Positions 46,232-56,710 of a stretch of 64,000 nt of DNA are shown in pieces. Position 1 is the first letter of the stretch, and every line of letters begins with the position of its first letter. Source of the stretch: Labyrinthula sp. Ha. Lineage: Eukaryota > Sar > Bigyra > Labyrinthulida > Labyrinthulaceae. The stretch lies in NCBI GenBank assembly GCA_015227615.1, contig JAALGZ010000001.1:2976001-3040000 (forward strand), read 5' to 3'. Both the position numbers and the translations under genes were made by a program. The notes beneath the pieces are model-generated. The model saw only the letters and a list, made by a program, of their open reading frames with translations, was not told the origin of the DNA and searched no databases.

Positions 46232-48412
46232 CAGTGATGCTCAAATCTGGCAGCCCACTAATATCCGATCTACTACCATACGTCCCCACACGAAACTATT
46301 AGTGGCCAGATGCGTGGAGAAATTGCTGCCAGGAGCCCACAAATTTTTCAAAAAATTTGCTCTGTGTCCAATCTGGCCATCGTAAAACCGTTAAAATAAG
46401 AGTTAAAAACCACAACTTCGGATAAGAATGAACACTGATTTGCCAAAGTCTGCCGCAGAACTCATCCATGAAGAGTCTTTGGGATGAGATCCAGTTCTTT
46501 TTGCAATAATTAAACAGAATTTTAAAGTTGAAAAAGCAGAATTAACGATGAAAGCGCACGTATTCAGGCTTCCTTGCAAACATTGCCCAAGAAAGATGAC
46601 TTGGTGGAGTAGAAAAGGTTATACTGGTCTCATGGAACACCTGAAAACGCACTTAGACGAAGAAACTATCGAAAAACTAAAAGAAGAACATGCAAGAAAG
46701 CGCAGAAGAAAAAGCAAAGATATTCTGGAGTTCATGAACTTTGAAAAAAATGATGCTTTTAAGAATTCTATCTGTAACTTTTTGCTGGAGAAGATTATGC
46801 CCTTGAGCTTGTTGAGAGCCGAAGAGTTCAAGAATATCAAGAATGCGGATGACCTCGCTAGTGAAAACACGATGAGAGTTTATATGAAGCGCATGGAACA
46901 CCTTTTTATAGAAAAGATCAAACAAGAAGTGGATTTAGAACTATTTTGTTTAGTCACCGATGGTTGAGTTCACCAAGGTTACAGTCTTAATGGTGTCTAT
47001 TTATGCTTTGACAAGATGAAGAAGATGACGTTTCGCCTTCTTGGAGTGCTTCCTTTAGAAAAAGAAACCCAGAAAGCAAGTGACATTGTTCCTTTCCTGA
47101 AGAATTTGATGAACAAGTTTGGTCTTGATGAATCACTGCTGGTTGCAATTGTTGCTGATAATACAAACACGAACAAAAAAGTTTGCAGAGATCTTGGAAC
47201 GCAGTTTGTGGGCTGCATTAGCCATCGTTTGGCTCTAGGTGTTAGAGCATATATCAAATCTCCACCAGAGTTATCCGAAGCTTTAGACAAAGTGCAGTTG
47301 TTTTTTTCGCAGGATCATAAAGTCAAAGAAATTAACAGCAGCTGTTAGAAAATATGAGGATAAAGTTGTTATTCTTCCAAATGTGACGCGTTCGAGTGGA
47401 AAATTTCTCATGATGCAAAGGTACCTTGAGATTTGGATGTTCTGTGCGCAGATTAAAGATGATGAAGTTAAAGATCTTATTCTTGGACAGAGTTTAACAA
47501 GAATTCTGGAAAAACATGTCGACTTTCTTGCTACCTGAGACCGCTACACAGTTGCTCCTCAAACTTCAAAGTTTAACCTTGGAGATGGGAAGAAAGCTGC
47601 GTTAAATCTCTTAAGAGATGTCAATAATAATGATTCGTTGTTGAAGTATTTAGAAGATGATGCAGATACTTTGGCTGAGTCTGGTGCTTTTGAAACTGGA
47701 GTGTTTAAAGTTTATTGGGAGGAAGAAGATAAGCTTGATGCAGCAGAAACAACAGCTTTGTCCAGATTAGTAAAAGATCCTTCTGAAGAAGAAGCGAAGA
47801 CTCCGCCTGGCAATTCTGTGCTTGCAGACATTGCTTCTCAGAAAAGAAAAAGCAAAAAGAAGAGTATTTTCGCAGATGTGAGCTTCATTCCGGCGACTTC
47901 ATGCAGTGTAGAAAGATTGTTTAGCCGATGCAAGCTGATTTTTAGTGACAAGAGAAATAGGATGATGCCTGCAACTTTAAACAGACTTGCATTTTTGAAA
48001 ATGAATAAAGATGAGTTGATGGATCACGACATTTATGTTGCTATGAAAAAGAAAATTCCAGGTTTCGATGAGAAGGAAGACGAAGTGATGGTGGAACAGA
48101 TGGAGGAAGAGAATGAAGAAGGAGAAAGAGAAGAATTTACACTTGAGGGAATTTGTTTCTGTGACAAGGAGGTGCATAGCGATGACGAAGCTTAAGCTTT
48201 AAGGGTTATGAATAAGTTTTATCTTTTCTTCATATAAATATATAAAACAAACGATATTTTGGATTTTTTTTTGTGAGTGGTCGCGGGGACGCCGCAAATT
48301 TCCACCCCCCCTCGCGTCCCCATCGTGTTTTTCTTAAAATTTAGCATCCCCACAGATTTCCACGGAAATCGTGGACCCGTAAAAATTCACAAAAATTTTT
48401 TGAGCATCACTG
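46232..48412 (+). mobile_element. hAT-superfamily DNA transposon nested in the LTR element
   Basis: 2181 bp long. Terminal inverted repeats CAGTGATGCTCAAA at the left and its exact reverse complement at the right (14 bp) are flanked by an 8-bp target duplication (7 of 8 matching). Inside is one degraded plus-strand transposase with BED finger and C-terminal dimerisation motif. The insertion lies in the gag-like region of the Ty3/gypsy element, so the hAT came later. One mismatch in the duplication and three defects in the transposase show that the hAT has itself decayed. Confidence 0.93.
46548..48195 (+). pseudogene. hAT transposase, degraded
   Basis: It starts near an ATG at 46548. A BED-type zinc finger (LPCKHCPRKMTWW, then LMEHLKTH) is followed by a Lys/Arg-rich segment. 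Then come the RNase-H-like core pieces LFCLVTDG and VAIVADNTNTNKKVCRD with CISHRLALGV. The hAT dimerisation region near 47887-48010 reads PATSCSVERLFSRC, then RNRMMPATLNRLAFLKMN. An acidic tail follows. Defects: TGA at 46965-46967, where families in this group usually have Trp after DG; a frame change near 47310; and TGA at about 47537-47539. The host ends DMC1 with TGA, so I read these TGAs as stops. The enzyme is dead in this copy. Confidence 0.9.
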
Positions 48413-48420
48413 CTGAGGAG
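48413..48420 (+). repeat. Right target-site duplication of the hAT insertion
   Basis: CTGAGGAG directly after the right terminal repeat. It pairs with CTGGGGAG at 46224-46231. Confidence 0.85.
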
Positions 48421-50249
48421 GAAGCGGTGAATTTGACTTCTCCGCCGTCGGTAAAGAAGAAGTCGGCGAAAAGAAGGCGACGCCAAAAACTCCGCGGAAA
48501 AAGAGGTTGACTAGAAAACAGTGTTAATTTTACTCGAAGACGCCTCGCTGGTTTACTCCGAAGAAGTTTGTGATCTGCGAGGAAGATCTCCGCGAAGCGC
48601 AAAAGAAGATGGAGGGTAAGACGGCGGTAGAAATGCTCGAGAAAAAGAACATACACACTTCATCGAATTATCGCCTCTTACTCATGATCGCTTTGTCGGA
48701 AAGAGAGCTCGACGGAATACCAATAAACGAGAGAGTAGCACATATGCTGGCGGCGACTCCGAACTTTAGACAAAACCAGGAGATATCGTTTGGCCAGCTA
48801 ATAGTGCATCGCAAAAAAATTCCGTTGCAGGTATTGAAGACAAATACGCCGACGTGGTTCGTCCGCTCGAGGGAAGGTCTAATTATAACGGCGGTTCAGT
48901 TTATGGCAGATAAAGGATTAGCGGTTATAAGGGGAGAGCTACCGAAACCTAACATGTCGGCTAATGAGGACCCGGACCGCCCGAGACGGATCACACCCTT
49001 TAGATGGGTGACAAAGACGGAACCCACCGCAGGAGTATCGATGAGAACGCTAAAGTGCAAAGTGAGACCTTCGGAGCATACCAGAACGGACGCGGAAAAT
49101 AGATTGCAAAAACGCATAGATACACTAACGACAGCTAATGATAGGATTAAGGCGCAATCGTTGACGGCGGAGTCGGTGCTTAGAGATCGTAATACGACGA
49201 TCATGAAAAAAGCCGTGGACGAGGAGTGGAAGAAAAATAAGGCGGAATTAAAAAGGATGTCGAAGGAGTTGGCGGACATGAAGAAGCCCTATCGGGCGGA
49301 AGTGGAGAAGGTGAGAGAACTCCAAAGGTCGGCTAACGAGCAAAGTGGCGCCTTTGAGCCGAACCCTTCTTACTCGCAAACACCAAAGTCAACTCCCGCT
49401 CACGGAAGAACTCTTTCTGACTTTGCGGAAATGAGATCGATGGCTGAAGCGACGCAGGAAAGTGTCTATACTTTGTCGGCAAAAATGAGCGGAGTGGAAT
49501 CGATCTTAGCGAAACTGACGGAAGTAACCACTCAGACGCTAAAGAAATCGAAAGACACAGATGAAATAGTCGAGATCCAGAGGCAAAAAGCGGAAGATGC
49601 CCATCGCGATCGGGCCTGGAGATCATATGGCGGCAAATTGAAGACAGTAAAGTCGCTAAAGGTGAACGATATCCGCGTTATGCTGGATATGCCTGACGCT
49701 TACTTGGACGTATATAACGGAGAGAAGGAACCGAATCTCTGGATTCACGTCGATCCTGAACTAAAGCAGAGTCTGTCAAGTTCGGGTGTGACGAAAGAGG
49801 GGCTCGTTGACTACCTTAGAAAATACATGTCGGAGCACGAGGCATATGAAGGGGAGGACACGCTGCGCACTATTGCGGAGAAAGTGACCTGGCCGAGTGA
49901 AGGCCCGTTCTTAGAGCGCCTAAATGCTTATATGAGCAGCGCTACGGGATGTTTTAAGTGGAAGCAGCTGAAGGAAAGTGCTTAAAATTTGAAGTATTGA
50001 AAGCGCTAAATAAGCGACTTCCGATCCAGTTGCAAATTAGGGAGGCCCGTTTAAAGGTTAAGCTGGACGCACCGAAGTCGAAGTTTGGGGATTCCCTTAA
50101 TAAGTTTAAGGAATTAATCAAAACGATTTATGAAGGCAAAATGGATACGGCGGAAAAGCGCAATTCATTTTTAGCGCTTCCGGCGCCAGGAGATGAATAT
50201 GATAGGAAGCGCAATCCGACGAGACGTTTGAATGTGTCGGTTAGAAGAA

Positions 50250-50593
50250 CGGAAAGAAGAAGCGTAGCCATCCATCACATCAAGTCTGGAGACCGCATTT
50301 CCGACGCAATTCTGGATAGCGGCGCAGACGAGAGTGTTGCTTCACTTCACAAGCATGCATGGATGATGGACGTTATAGAAGATGTTAAAGAAAGAATTAC
50401 TTTAGCCGACGGCACGACAGATCTCCGCGTAACTGAAATAGGTTATGCCGATCTCGAGTTGCGCATCGGCGGAGTATGGAAATGCGACTTCCGCAAGATG
50501 AAGATATTCCTTGTAGATGACAAGAAGTGGAAGGAATTGCTGGTTGGAGCTCCTGTACTGGGAAAAGCGGGATTGATGCCGCACCAGAACGCA
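50250..50593 (+). other. Aspartic protease region of the LTR element
   Basis: Contains AILDSGADESVASL, the catalytic D-S-G of retroviral-type aspartic proteases, followed by a hydrophobic LADGTTDLRVTEIG flap-like part and LLVGAPVLGKAGL, matching the usual closing element. It would process Gag-Pol. Part of a broken element. Confidence 0.85.
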
Positions 50594-50929
50594 TAGGAAG
50601 TCGGCAGCGGGGCGGAAAGCGGTCCCGTGTGCCTGAAGGTTTGTCGAAGTTGCTTTGCTGATAGTGCCGCAGTTGTAAGAGCGCTGATGTCGGAGGAACT
50701 TGGGCAACTTTCTGGAGTATATGATATGGTCGTAGTTGAGGTGAACTTAAATTTAATACTTGATTCAATTTCTAACTTCGCAGAATATGGATATACTTTA
50801 GCTGAAATAGTGAAGGTGATAGATGAAACCGCTGAAGGGAGTTTAGCGGTAAAATCATACTTTATCTTTACCAAAAATTTGTGTGCGGAGAAACTTAACC
50901 GCCAGAAGTCAAAAAATGTATAATCTTTG

Positions 50930-53500
50930 ACGGGGTTAAGGCTGCCTAAATTGCGATTGGCAGCAATGATTAGGAAGCTAACAGGCGGCAAAATGGAAGT
51001 TTTAAGCAACGTTCCGACAATCCGCGCGGCGTCGATTGATTTTAGTAGACGCTTGCGCGACGGAAATACAGAAGGGATACCTTTCAGCGAAACCATACAC
51101 TTAAAAAAAAATAAGGATGTCGTTGATGAAGATAATCTAGAGCAATTAATGCTTCCCGAAGGAAACGCGCTCTACCAGCCGGAGACGGAAAAAGCGGAAA
51201 TACGCAAAGCAATAACAAAAATGGTGGAAGCCGCTGGCGACGCTAATGAAGACCAGCGCAACCAGCTTATGGACTTACGCTTTAAGTATGAAGATGTCTT
51301 CCCGACAAGTGCGTCGCAAATAGGAATTAGCCTTTTGTCGCCAATGGATGTCGTACCGATACAGGGCGCGGAATTTAAGATGCCGACGCCGCGGCCATTG
51401 GGGCCTGGAAAGGTAGAGTTTGTGAAGGAAAAGTTGGACGGAATGGTTGAGAAGGGTATGGCGAAGAAAATCCAACAAGCGATCTATGGGTCGGTTGTTT
51501 TTGCCGTCCCTAAGAAAAATAATGCTTGGTGCATGGTGATGGACCTGGTTGCGGTGAATAAGGTATTACATAGGGATGTCAATATACTCCCCATACTTGA
51601 AATGCAATTGGTCAAGACGGCGCCGGCACGCTTTTGCGGATGTTTGGATGTCGTGAGCGGATTTGATCAACTAGCAATCACGAATCGCGCTAAGAAGTAC
51701 TTCAACCTAATGACTACCTACGGGGTATTTCAATTACAATTTGCGCCAATGGGATACCACTCGACGCCAGTATTTTTTCACCTGCGCACGGTAGATCACA
51801 TCGCGGCGGAAAACTATAATAGAGAGGGGAACGGAATCGTTCAATGGATTGACGATACGTTGATCCACGCGAAGAATTTTAAACGCTACATCAGGATCTT
51901 AGAAGAGATCCTGAGAAATTTGTGTAAATGGAAAGTCAGAATTAGTCCGAAGAAATCAATACTATTTACAACGGGTATCGAATATTGCGGGAGGATTCTG
52001 CAGAACGGCGGATGGAATTATTCGAAGAAGTATTATGAGAAGATTTTACTTGTCCCAAAGCCTGAATATGTATACGAGTTGGCAAAACTCTTACACTTGG
52101 CACAATGGTTGACGTCGGCAGTTCCTGAAATGGCGGAACTTAGAGACAAAATTATGTTGTTTTACCCGGAAATGAAGGGAAAGAAGAAGAAGCTTCTAAA
52201 AGAGAAAAAGCGGATTTTGTGGAACGACGAATTAGAAACGGCTTTTATGCGCTTTAAGCAGAGGCTAGCGGAGGCTGCAAAAGCCCGCCTACAGCACTAT
52301 GATTGGAACATGGATTTAATCCTAGTAACCGATGCATCGGATAAATACCATAGCGCCATCTTATTCCAGGCGCGCAAAGAAGAGCGCGGGAAAGAATTGT
52401 TAAAAAAGATAGTTTATCCGATGATGTTTTTTAGCGGAAAATTCGACGCGAGTCAATTGGTATGGGGTATATGTCACAAGGAATTATACCCTATAATCCG
52501 AACTTTTAATAAACTGTCATATTTATTACCGTTCCATCCAACAGCAGTACAAGTATACACGGATCACCTCAACCTGAAGGCAATATTGCAAGGCGGGTCA
52601 AAGATCAACCATGGACATCTTAACCGCCTACAACGCTGGATGGTGATTCTTCAGCATGTGCTGGTGGATATTCACCACGTTGACGGAGATAGCAATATAT
52701 TCGCGGATATGCTTACAAGATGGGCGGCGCCGACGGATAATGACGGCAAAGCGGCTGTCCGAATGGTGAGAATACAGGCGCAGGGTACGAAAAGAGAAAT
52801 ACCTGTTCTGCCGCGCGCGAATAAGCGCCTGAGAAGAGTGTCGGAAAAATGCCGACAGGAAACGGACGCAAAAATAAAAGAGTGGTTTCAAGAAGCGGTA
52901 CTAGATGCTTTGTCCATATATACGGAAAGAAACGACTCGTTGCTTGGTGATGAAGATCTATTCTTTAGAATCAAGAGAGATTTTGAGGAATGGACACCTG
53001 ATTTATTGCAACCGAAAGGAAGGAAGTGGGTAGAAGAAGTAGATTTGAACTTTACCCCTAAGTATTTTATGCAGCCGTCGGTGATGAATTGTCGGCAAAT
53101 TATTAGGCGGATTATGCGGAAACCGCTGCCACAAGATGATGCGCCGAACTTTATGAAGGAGGTGGAGCGGCAAATCAGGAAAGAATACTCGGAAGAGGAG
53201 TGGAGGAAATTGACGGAAGACTATGCGACATGGCCGAGTGAAGTCCCGTCGGATGTTAGCGACACGAATAAAGAGCGCTACATTGAGACGGATACTTATT
53301 CAACGTCGGAAGATGAAGAAAACACGACGGCGAGAATAAGAAGCGTGACGGTGAGGGTCAATCATTTAAGACCAAAACAACAGATGGAAAAGAAGATTTA
53401 TGCGTCACTAAAGTCGCTTGATAAATATAGGGTATCAGTATTTAACCCATATTTTGAAGGCGATTGGGCGCCGCTGACGGAAGCGGAAGTCATAGAAGCG
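50930..53500 (+). other. Reverse transcriptase and RNase H region of the LTR element
   Basis: RT blocks seen are GSVVFAVPKKNNAWCMVMDL, CGCLDVVSGFDQLAI, YGVFQLQFAPMGY and the catalytic IVQWIDDTLIHA, then an RT connection and thumb. RNase H begins at LILVTDASDKYHSAI and includes QLVWGICHKELYPI and VYTDHLNLKAIL, the Ty3/gypsy type. A charged linker leads toward the integrase. Part of a broken element. Confidence 0.93.
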
Positions 53501-53512
53501 TAGAAAAAGGAA

Positions 53513-54442
53513 ATGATTACTAGGACCTCTAGAATAAAGAAGCTATCGGGAAAGATTATTTTACCGGCTTCGCTCCTGGAGCGCCAATTGGTCCATATAC
53601 ATTTGGCGAATAAACATAGTTCCTTTGAGGCGGACTTAGCAGAGGCGGCTAGATTCGAATGGAGGATACCCACCGCTATGGAGCGCACGTTAAGAGGTGA
53701 CACACCATGGAAAAAGATTGTTGAATTAATACGCTTATTCAGTAACAACTGCATACATTGCCGCAGACTCCCAATAGCAATTAAAACAACATACAGCTTG
53801 GTGACAAAAGCTAGGCGGCCGCGCGAAACTTTAGTGGCAGATTTTTTATACGTGAATAGGATAGGATATATCCTAGTTTTAACGGATGCCTTTAGCAGAT
53901 TTATACAGCTAACTCACACTAAGACACCTGATACACAGGCAGTTATAGAAGCGCTTGACAGATTCGCGGCAAACTACAAGTTGGAAAAAGACTTTACGCT
54001 CGTTACAGATCGCGGAAGTCATTTTGTGAATTCTTTAATGTCAGCGCTAAGGAGGGAACTCTGATTTTCGCAAAGCTTCGCGGTTTCTTATGCGAGCTGG
54101 ACAAATGGAGAAGTCGAAGTCGTGAATAAGAAAGTGCTCAACTTTCTTAAGAGCTTAGTGAGCGAGTATCGGCAAAATGAGGATGAATGGCCAAAAATAT
54201 TGAATAAGATTCAGGGTGCGATGAATGAGTTGCCCGTACCTTCGCGGAAAATACCCGGGTGGAATAATGCACCGACGGCGTATGAATTATTTTTATATGT
54301 GAATCCGGAGCGCCAATATATTGAACCAGCGGGACTTCCGCCAGTGGTGGAAAGAATCCGAGGGGGCACTAGGATACTGGTCGGCATTGATGATGATGTA
54401 CTATATAAATTGAGCACCACTTTTAGAAAATGCTTAGACTAA
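53513..54442 (+). other. Integrase region of the LTR element
   Basis: An HHCC-like zinc-binding part (HIHLANKHSSFEA, then NNCIHCRRLP) precedes the catalytic core: ETLVADFLYVNRIGYILVL carries the first Asp and FTLVTDRGSHFVNSL the second. A WNNAPTAYELFLYVNP-like end follows. This is the normal order for Ty3/gypsy integrases. Part of a broken element. Confidence 0.88.
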
Positions 54443-54779
54443 TACGAAGAAAAAGTTGCTAAGTATGTGAATTTCAGAAAGTGCTGAATAATAAGAGGAA
54501 GAAGGCGGCCGTTGACCCAGCACTACTTCAATATAATGAAGGAGATTTATGCCTGGTGTCGTCAAAAGGCACTCCAAGAGAGCGCGATAAGTTAGTGCTG
54601 GAGTAGTCTGGGCCAGCACAGATAACGGAGGTAGTCTCAAAGAATGTGTACAAAGTCAAAACACTATACGGAAAAACGATGGAGGTACATGGGAGCCGAT
54701 TATACTTCTATGAACCAAGCGGATTCGTACCGTCGGAAGCATTGAGAAAAGTTTACGTCGGAAACTTTAAGCATTTGGA

Positions 54780-54930
54780 AGTGGCGGGTTTTGGAGATGT
54801 CAGATATGACCCTCATTTAACTGAATATGTGGTGGAAGTTAAATGGAGGGGTTTCCGTGAAGAAGACAACACTTGGGAACCGATACAAACAATGTATGAA
54901 GATGTACGGAATATTTTGACGGAACATTTA
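54780..54930 (+). other. Chromodomain after the integrase
   Basis: The sequence YVVEVKWRGF followed by EEDNTWEPIQTMYEDV is a standard chromodomain core. The aromatic residues of the methyl-lysine cage region are present (Y, W and W-E-P). In chromoviruses this domain directs integration to chromatin bearing histone marks. It lies between the integrase and the MT-A70 region. Confidence 0.87.
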
Positions 54931-55194
54931 TCGGCTAAAACAGGTAGACCAAGCCAAGATAAGTTGCGGAGAGGAGCGAAGCAAGTGCTTATCACGACGG
55001 AACATGGTGTCGATCGAATAATAAGAAGAGTGCCGGAATTTCGAAAATGGCATAAATACTTGTCAGAAATAAGGACAAAACTACCGAGGGAGCAGTATAA
55101 TGTGGCAACGGTAAAAGGATGAACGAAAGCGGAAAAACAAGAGATAAGAAAGTTAGTTCTAAAATTTGGTATTGGTCACTTTGAGAAGTATCAT

Positions 55195-56286
55195 TTGTAT
55201 CTCCCGCATAAAAGTACGTCCATGATTCGATACTATATCCAGCAGCGATTAGGACGGCTGGACTTTGAAGAGATAAGGGGAGAACATTGCGATATTGAGA
55301 AGGTGCGGAAACCAAATGAGAAAATTAGTCGCGCGGATTTCTGTTGCGTAAGACGGTTCTCCGACTGTGAAAAAGCACTAGTGCTTGCTAACGAGGAGAT
55401 AGTAAAGGAATTTATGCCAAAGTATGCGGTGGATTTACGGAAACAGAGAAAGCGAGCCGCTGATTATGTGAGGGAAGCGGCGGAGCTGTGCAGGAAGTTA
55501 GCAACCTACGGAAAGATGATAAATACGATGGTTGCCGCTTTTGAGGAGAATAAAGAAGCGGAATGGGAGGCGGATAGCTTTCGAATAAGATATGAACGCC
55601 ATGAGGAGCCAACCAGGACACCGCGGATATTGACGAACATCCCCTTTCAGATTGAACAGGATGCGAAGTGGCGGTATTTGATATCTCACAACGGAGAGGT
55701 GCAACTTACCATAGTACAGTACACGGTAGGAGTGTTTGAGATCTTTTTCGAGGAAAGCGAGGTGGTAATCAAATGCTGTATAGCGCCATCTGAGAAGGTA
55801 TGGCATGCACTCGATCCGTATGATAAGAATTGGAGCCAAAGAGTACCAGAGTTACCGGAAGTAAAATTGATTCTAGCCGACTCGCCTTGGAGGAACGCGA
55901 AAGCGGACCAAAGCGAAAACAGAAGTACGGATTTTATGAATTTTGGGATAAAAGAAGTAAGACCGCAGTATGTGGCAGTCTGGATTCCACAATGGAATTT
56001 GCGACAAGCTTTCCGATATATGAGCGAGGCGGATTATGAGTCCGTTCATAGTTGGACATGGGTAAAAATGACGACATGCGAAAAGATAAGAGGAGCTTTG
56101 GGGAAATTATTCCAACGATCGCATGAGGTATTGTATTTCTTTAAGCGACGTGACGTCGAAGGATCGACGGAATTAAAAGCCCTAAAGGAGCAGGAAGTGG
56201 TATTTTCCGATCAGACTAAGTATGGAACAAAACCGTTAGCGTTAAAAAAGTGGATTAAACGGATGCTGGAAGATGAGGTGATTTAG
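55195..56286 (+). other. MT-A70-type adenine N6-methyltransferase region carried by the LTR element
   Basis: An extra domain after the chromodomain, ending about 150 bp before the 3' LTR on the same strand. Over the span read here, about 220 residues of helical sequence are followed by LILADSPWRNA, a D-x-P-W motif like the DPPW catalytic motif of MT-A70 enzymes (METTL3/METTL4/Ime4 family). Next comes QYVAVWIPQWNLRQAFRYM, then SWTWVKMTT and RSHEVLYFFKRR, which match the family order strand-helix, W-x-W-V-K and the hE-x-L-x-F-x-R segment. Such enzymes add a methyl group to N6 of adenine in RNA or DNA. Proline at the second position is replaced by Ser (DSPW), but the Asp and Pro-Trp pair remain. 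The substrate is unknown. It belongs to a broken element. Confidence 0.72.
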
Positions 56287-56433
56287 ATGGAAATATTCGC
56301 CAACGCAAGCGGACTGCAGAAAGGGTGGCTGCAGATTGGAACCCAGGTTGATCCATATGGAAGAGTAGGAAGTTTCGAGATACAGGCGGTGCTTAGACAG
56401 AACGGAGTCTCGCATTTATAGGAAGAGGGGGAG

Positions 56434-56710
56434 GTATCGTTATGAGGTTTTGATGTATTACTTATTTCTAGATTAATAGATATGTATGATTGGTTAGTTA
56501 AATTAATATAATTGGATAAAGATATGACTAAAAGAGCCATAGACAGAAATCCAAGGAATCTCAAAAAAGGGAAGGGAATAAAAGTCAAGTTAAGGTTAAC
56601 ACTTAAGAGGAATAACAAGCAATACAAGTACAACTGATCAGGGGAAATAAAAGATAACGTTCACGTGATACCTATCTATTTGACGCTACAAGATACCAAA
56701 TAGTTCCATT
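56434..56710 (+). repeat. 3' LTR of the Ty3/gypsy element
   Basis: 277 bp, matches 45244-45520 with eight substitutions and no gap when compared by eye. It follows a purine-rich tract. Confidence 0.93.

Larger units (their letters stand above)
45564..49985 (+). other. Gag-like region of the LTR element (interrupted by an hAT insertion)
   Basis: The region between the 5' LTR and the protease. It begins with a highly charged Glu/Arg-rich stretch, continues acidic and Ala-rich, and after the hAT insertion becomes a long helical segment with coiled-coil character followed by a globular part. I recognise no zinc knuckle. The assignment to gag rests on position. Broken copy. Confidence 0.7.
45244..56710 (+). 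mobile_element. Ty3/gypsy LTR retrotransposon (chromovirus-like) carrying an MT-A70 methyltransferase region; broken
   Basis: A fossil copy bounded by direct 277-bp LTRs. In order it has a gag-like region, aspartic protease, reverse transcriptase with RNase H, integrase, a chromodomain and then an extra MT-A70-like domain before the 3' LTR. RT before integrase, plus a chromodomain, places it in Ty3/gypsy near the chromoviruses. A purine run (GGAAGAGGGGGAG) just before the 3' LTR fits a polypurine tract. No convincing primer-binding site or exact target duplication was seen. The copy is broken, with roughly half a dozen interruptions besides an inserted hAT transposon. LTR divergence of 8 differences in 277 positions (counted by eye) suggests a fairly recent arrival. 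The internal region looks clearly richer in G+C than the host DNA around it. Confidence 0.92.

Noticed and set aside
46965-46967. TGA at an expected Trp position in the hAT transposase as a sign of a changed genetic code
   Set aside because: DMC1 ends with TGA and no intact host gene shows an internal TGA, so these are ordinary disabling stops.
55195-56286. The MT-A70 region as an independent host gene
   Set aside because: It lies within the LTR pair, on the element's strand, has the element's base composition, and ends just before the polypurine tract.
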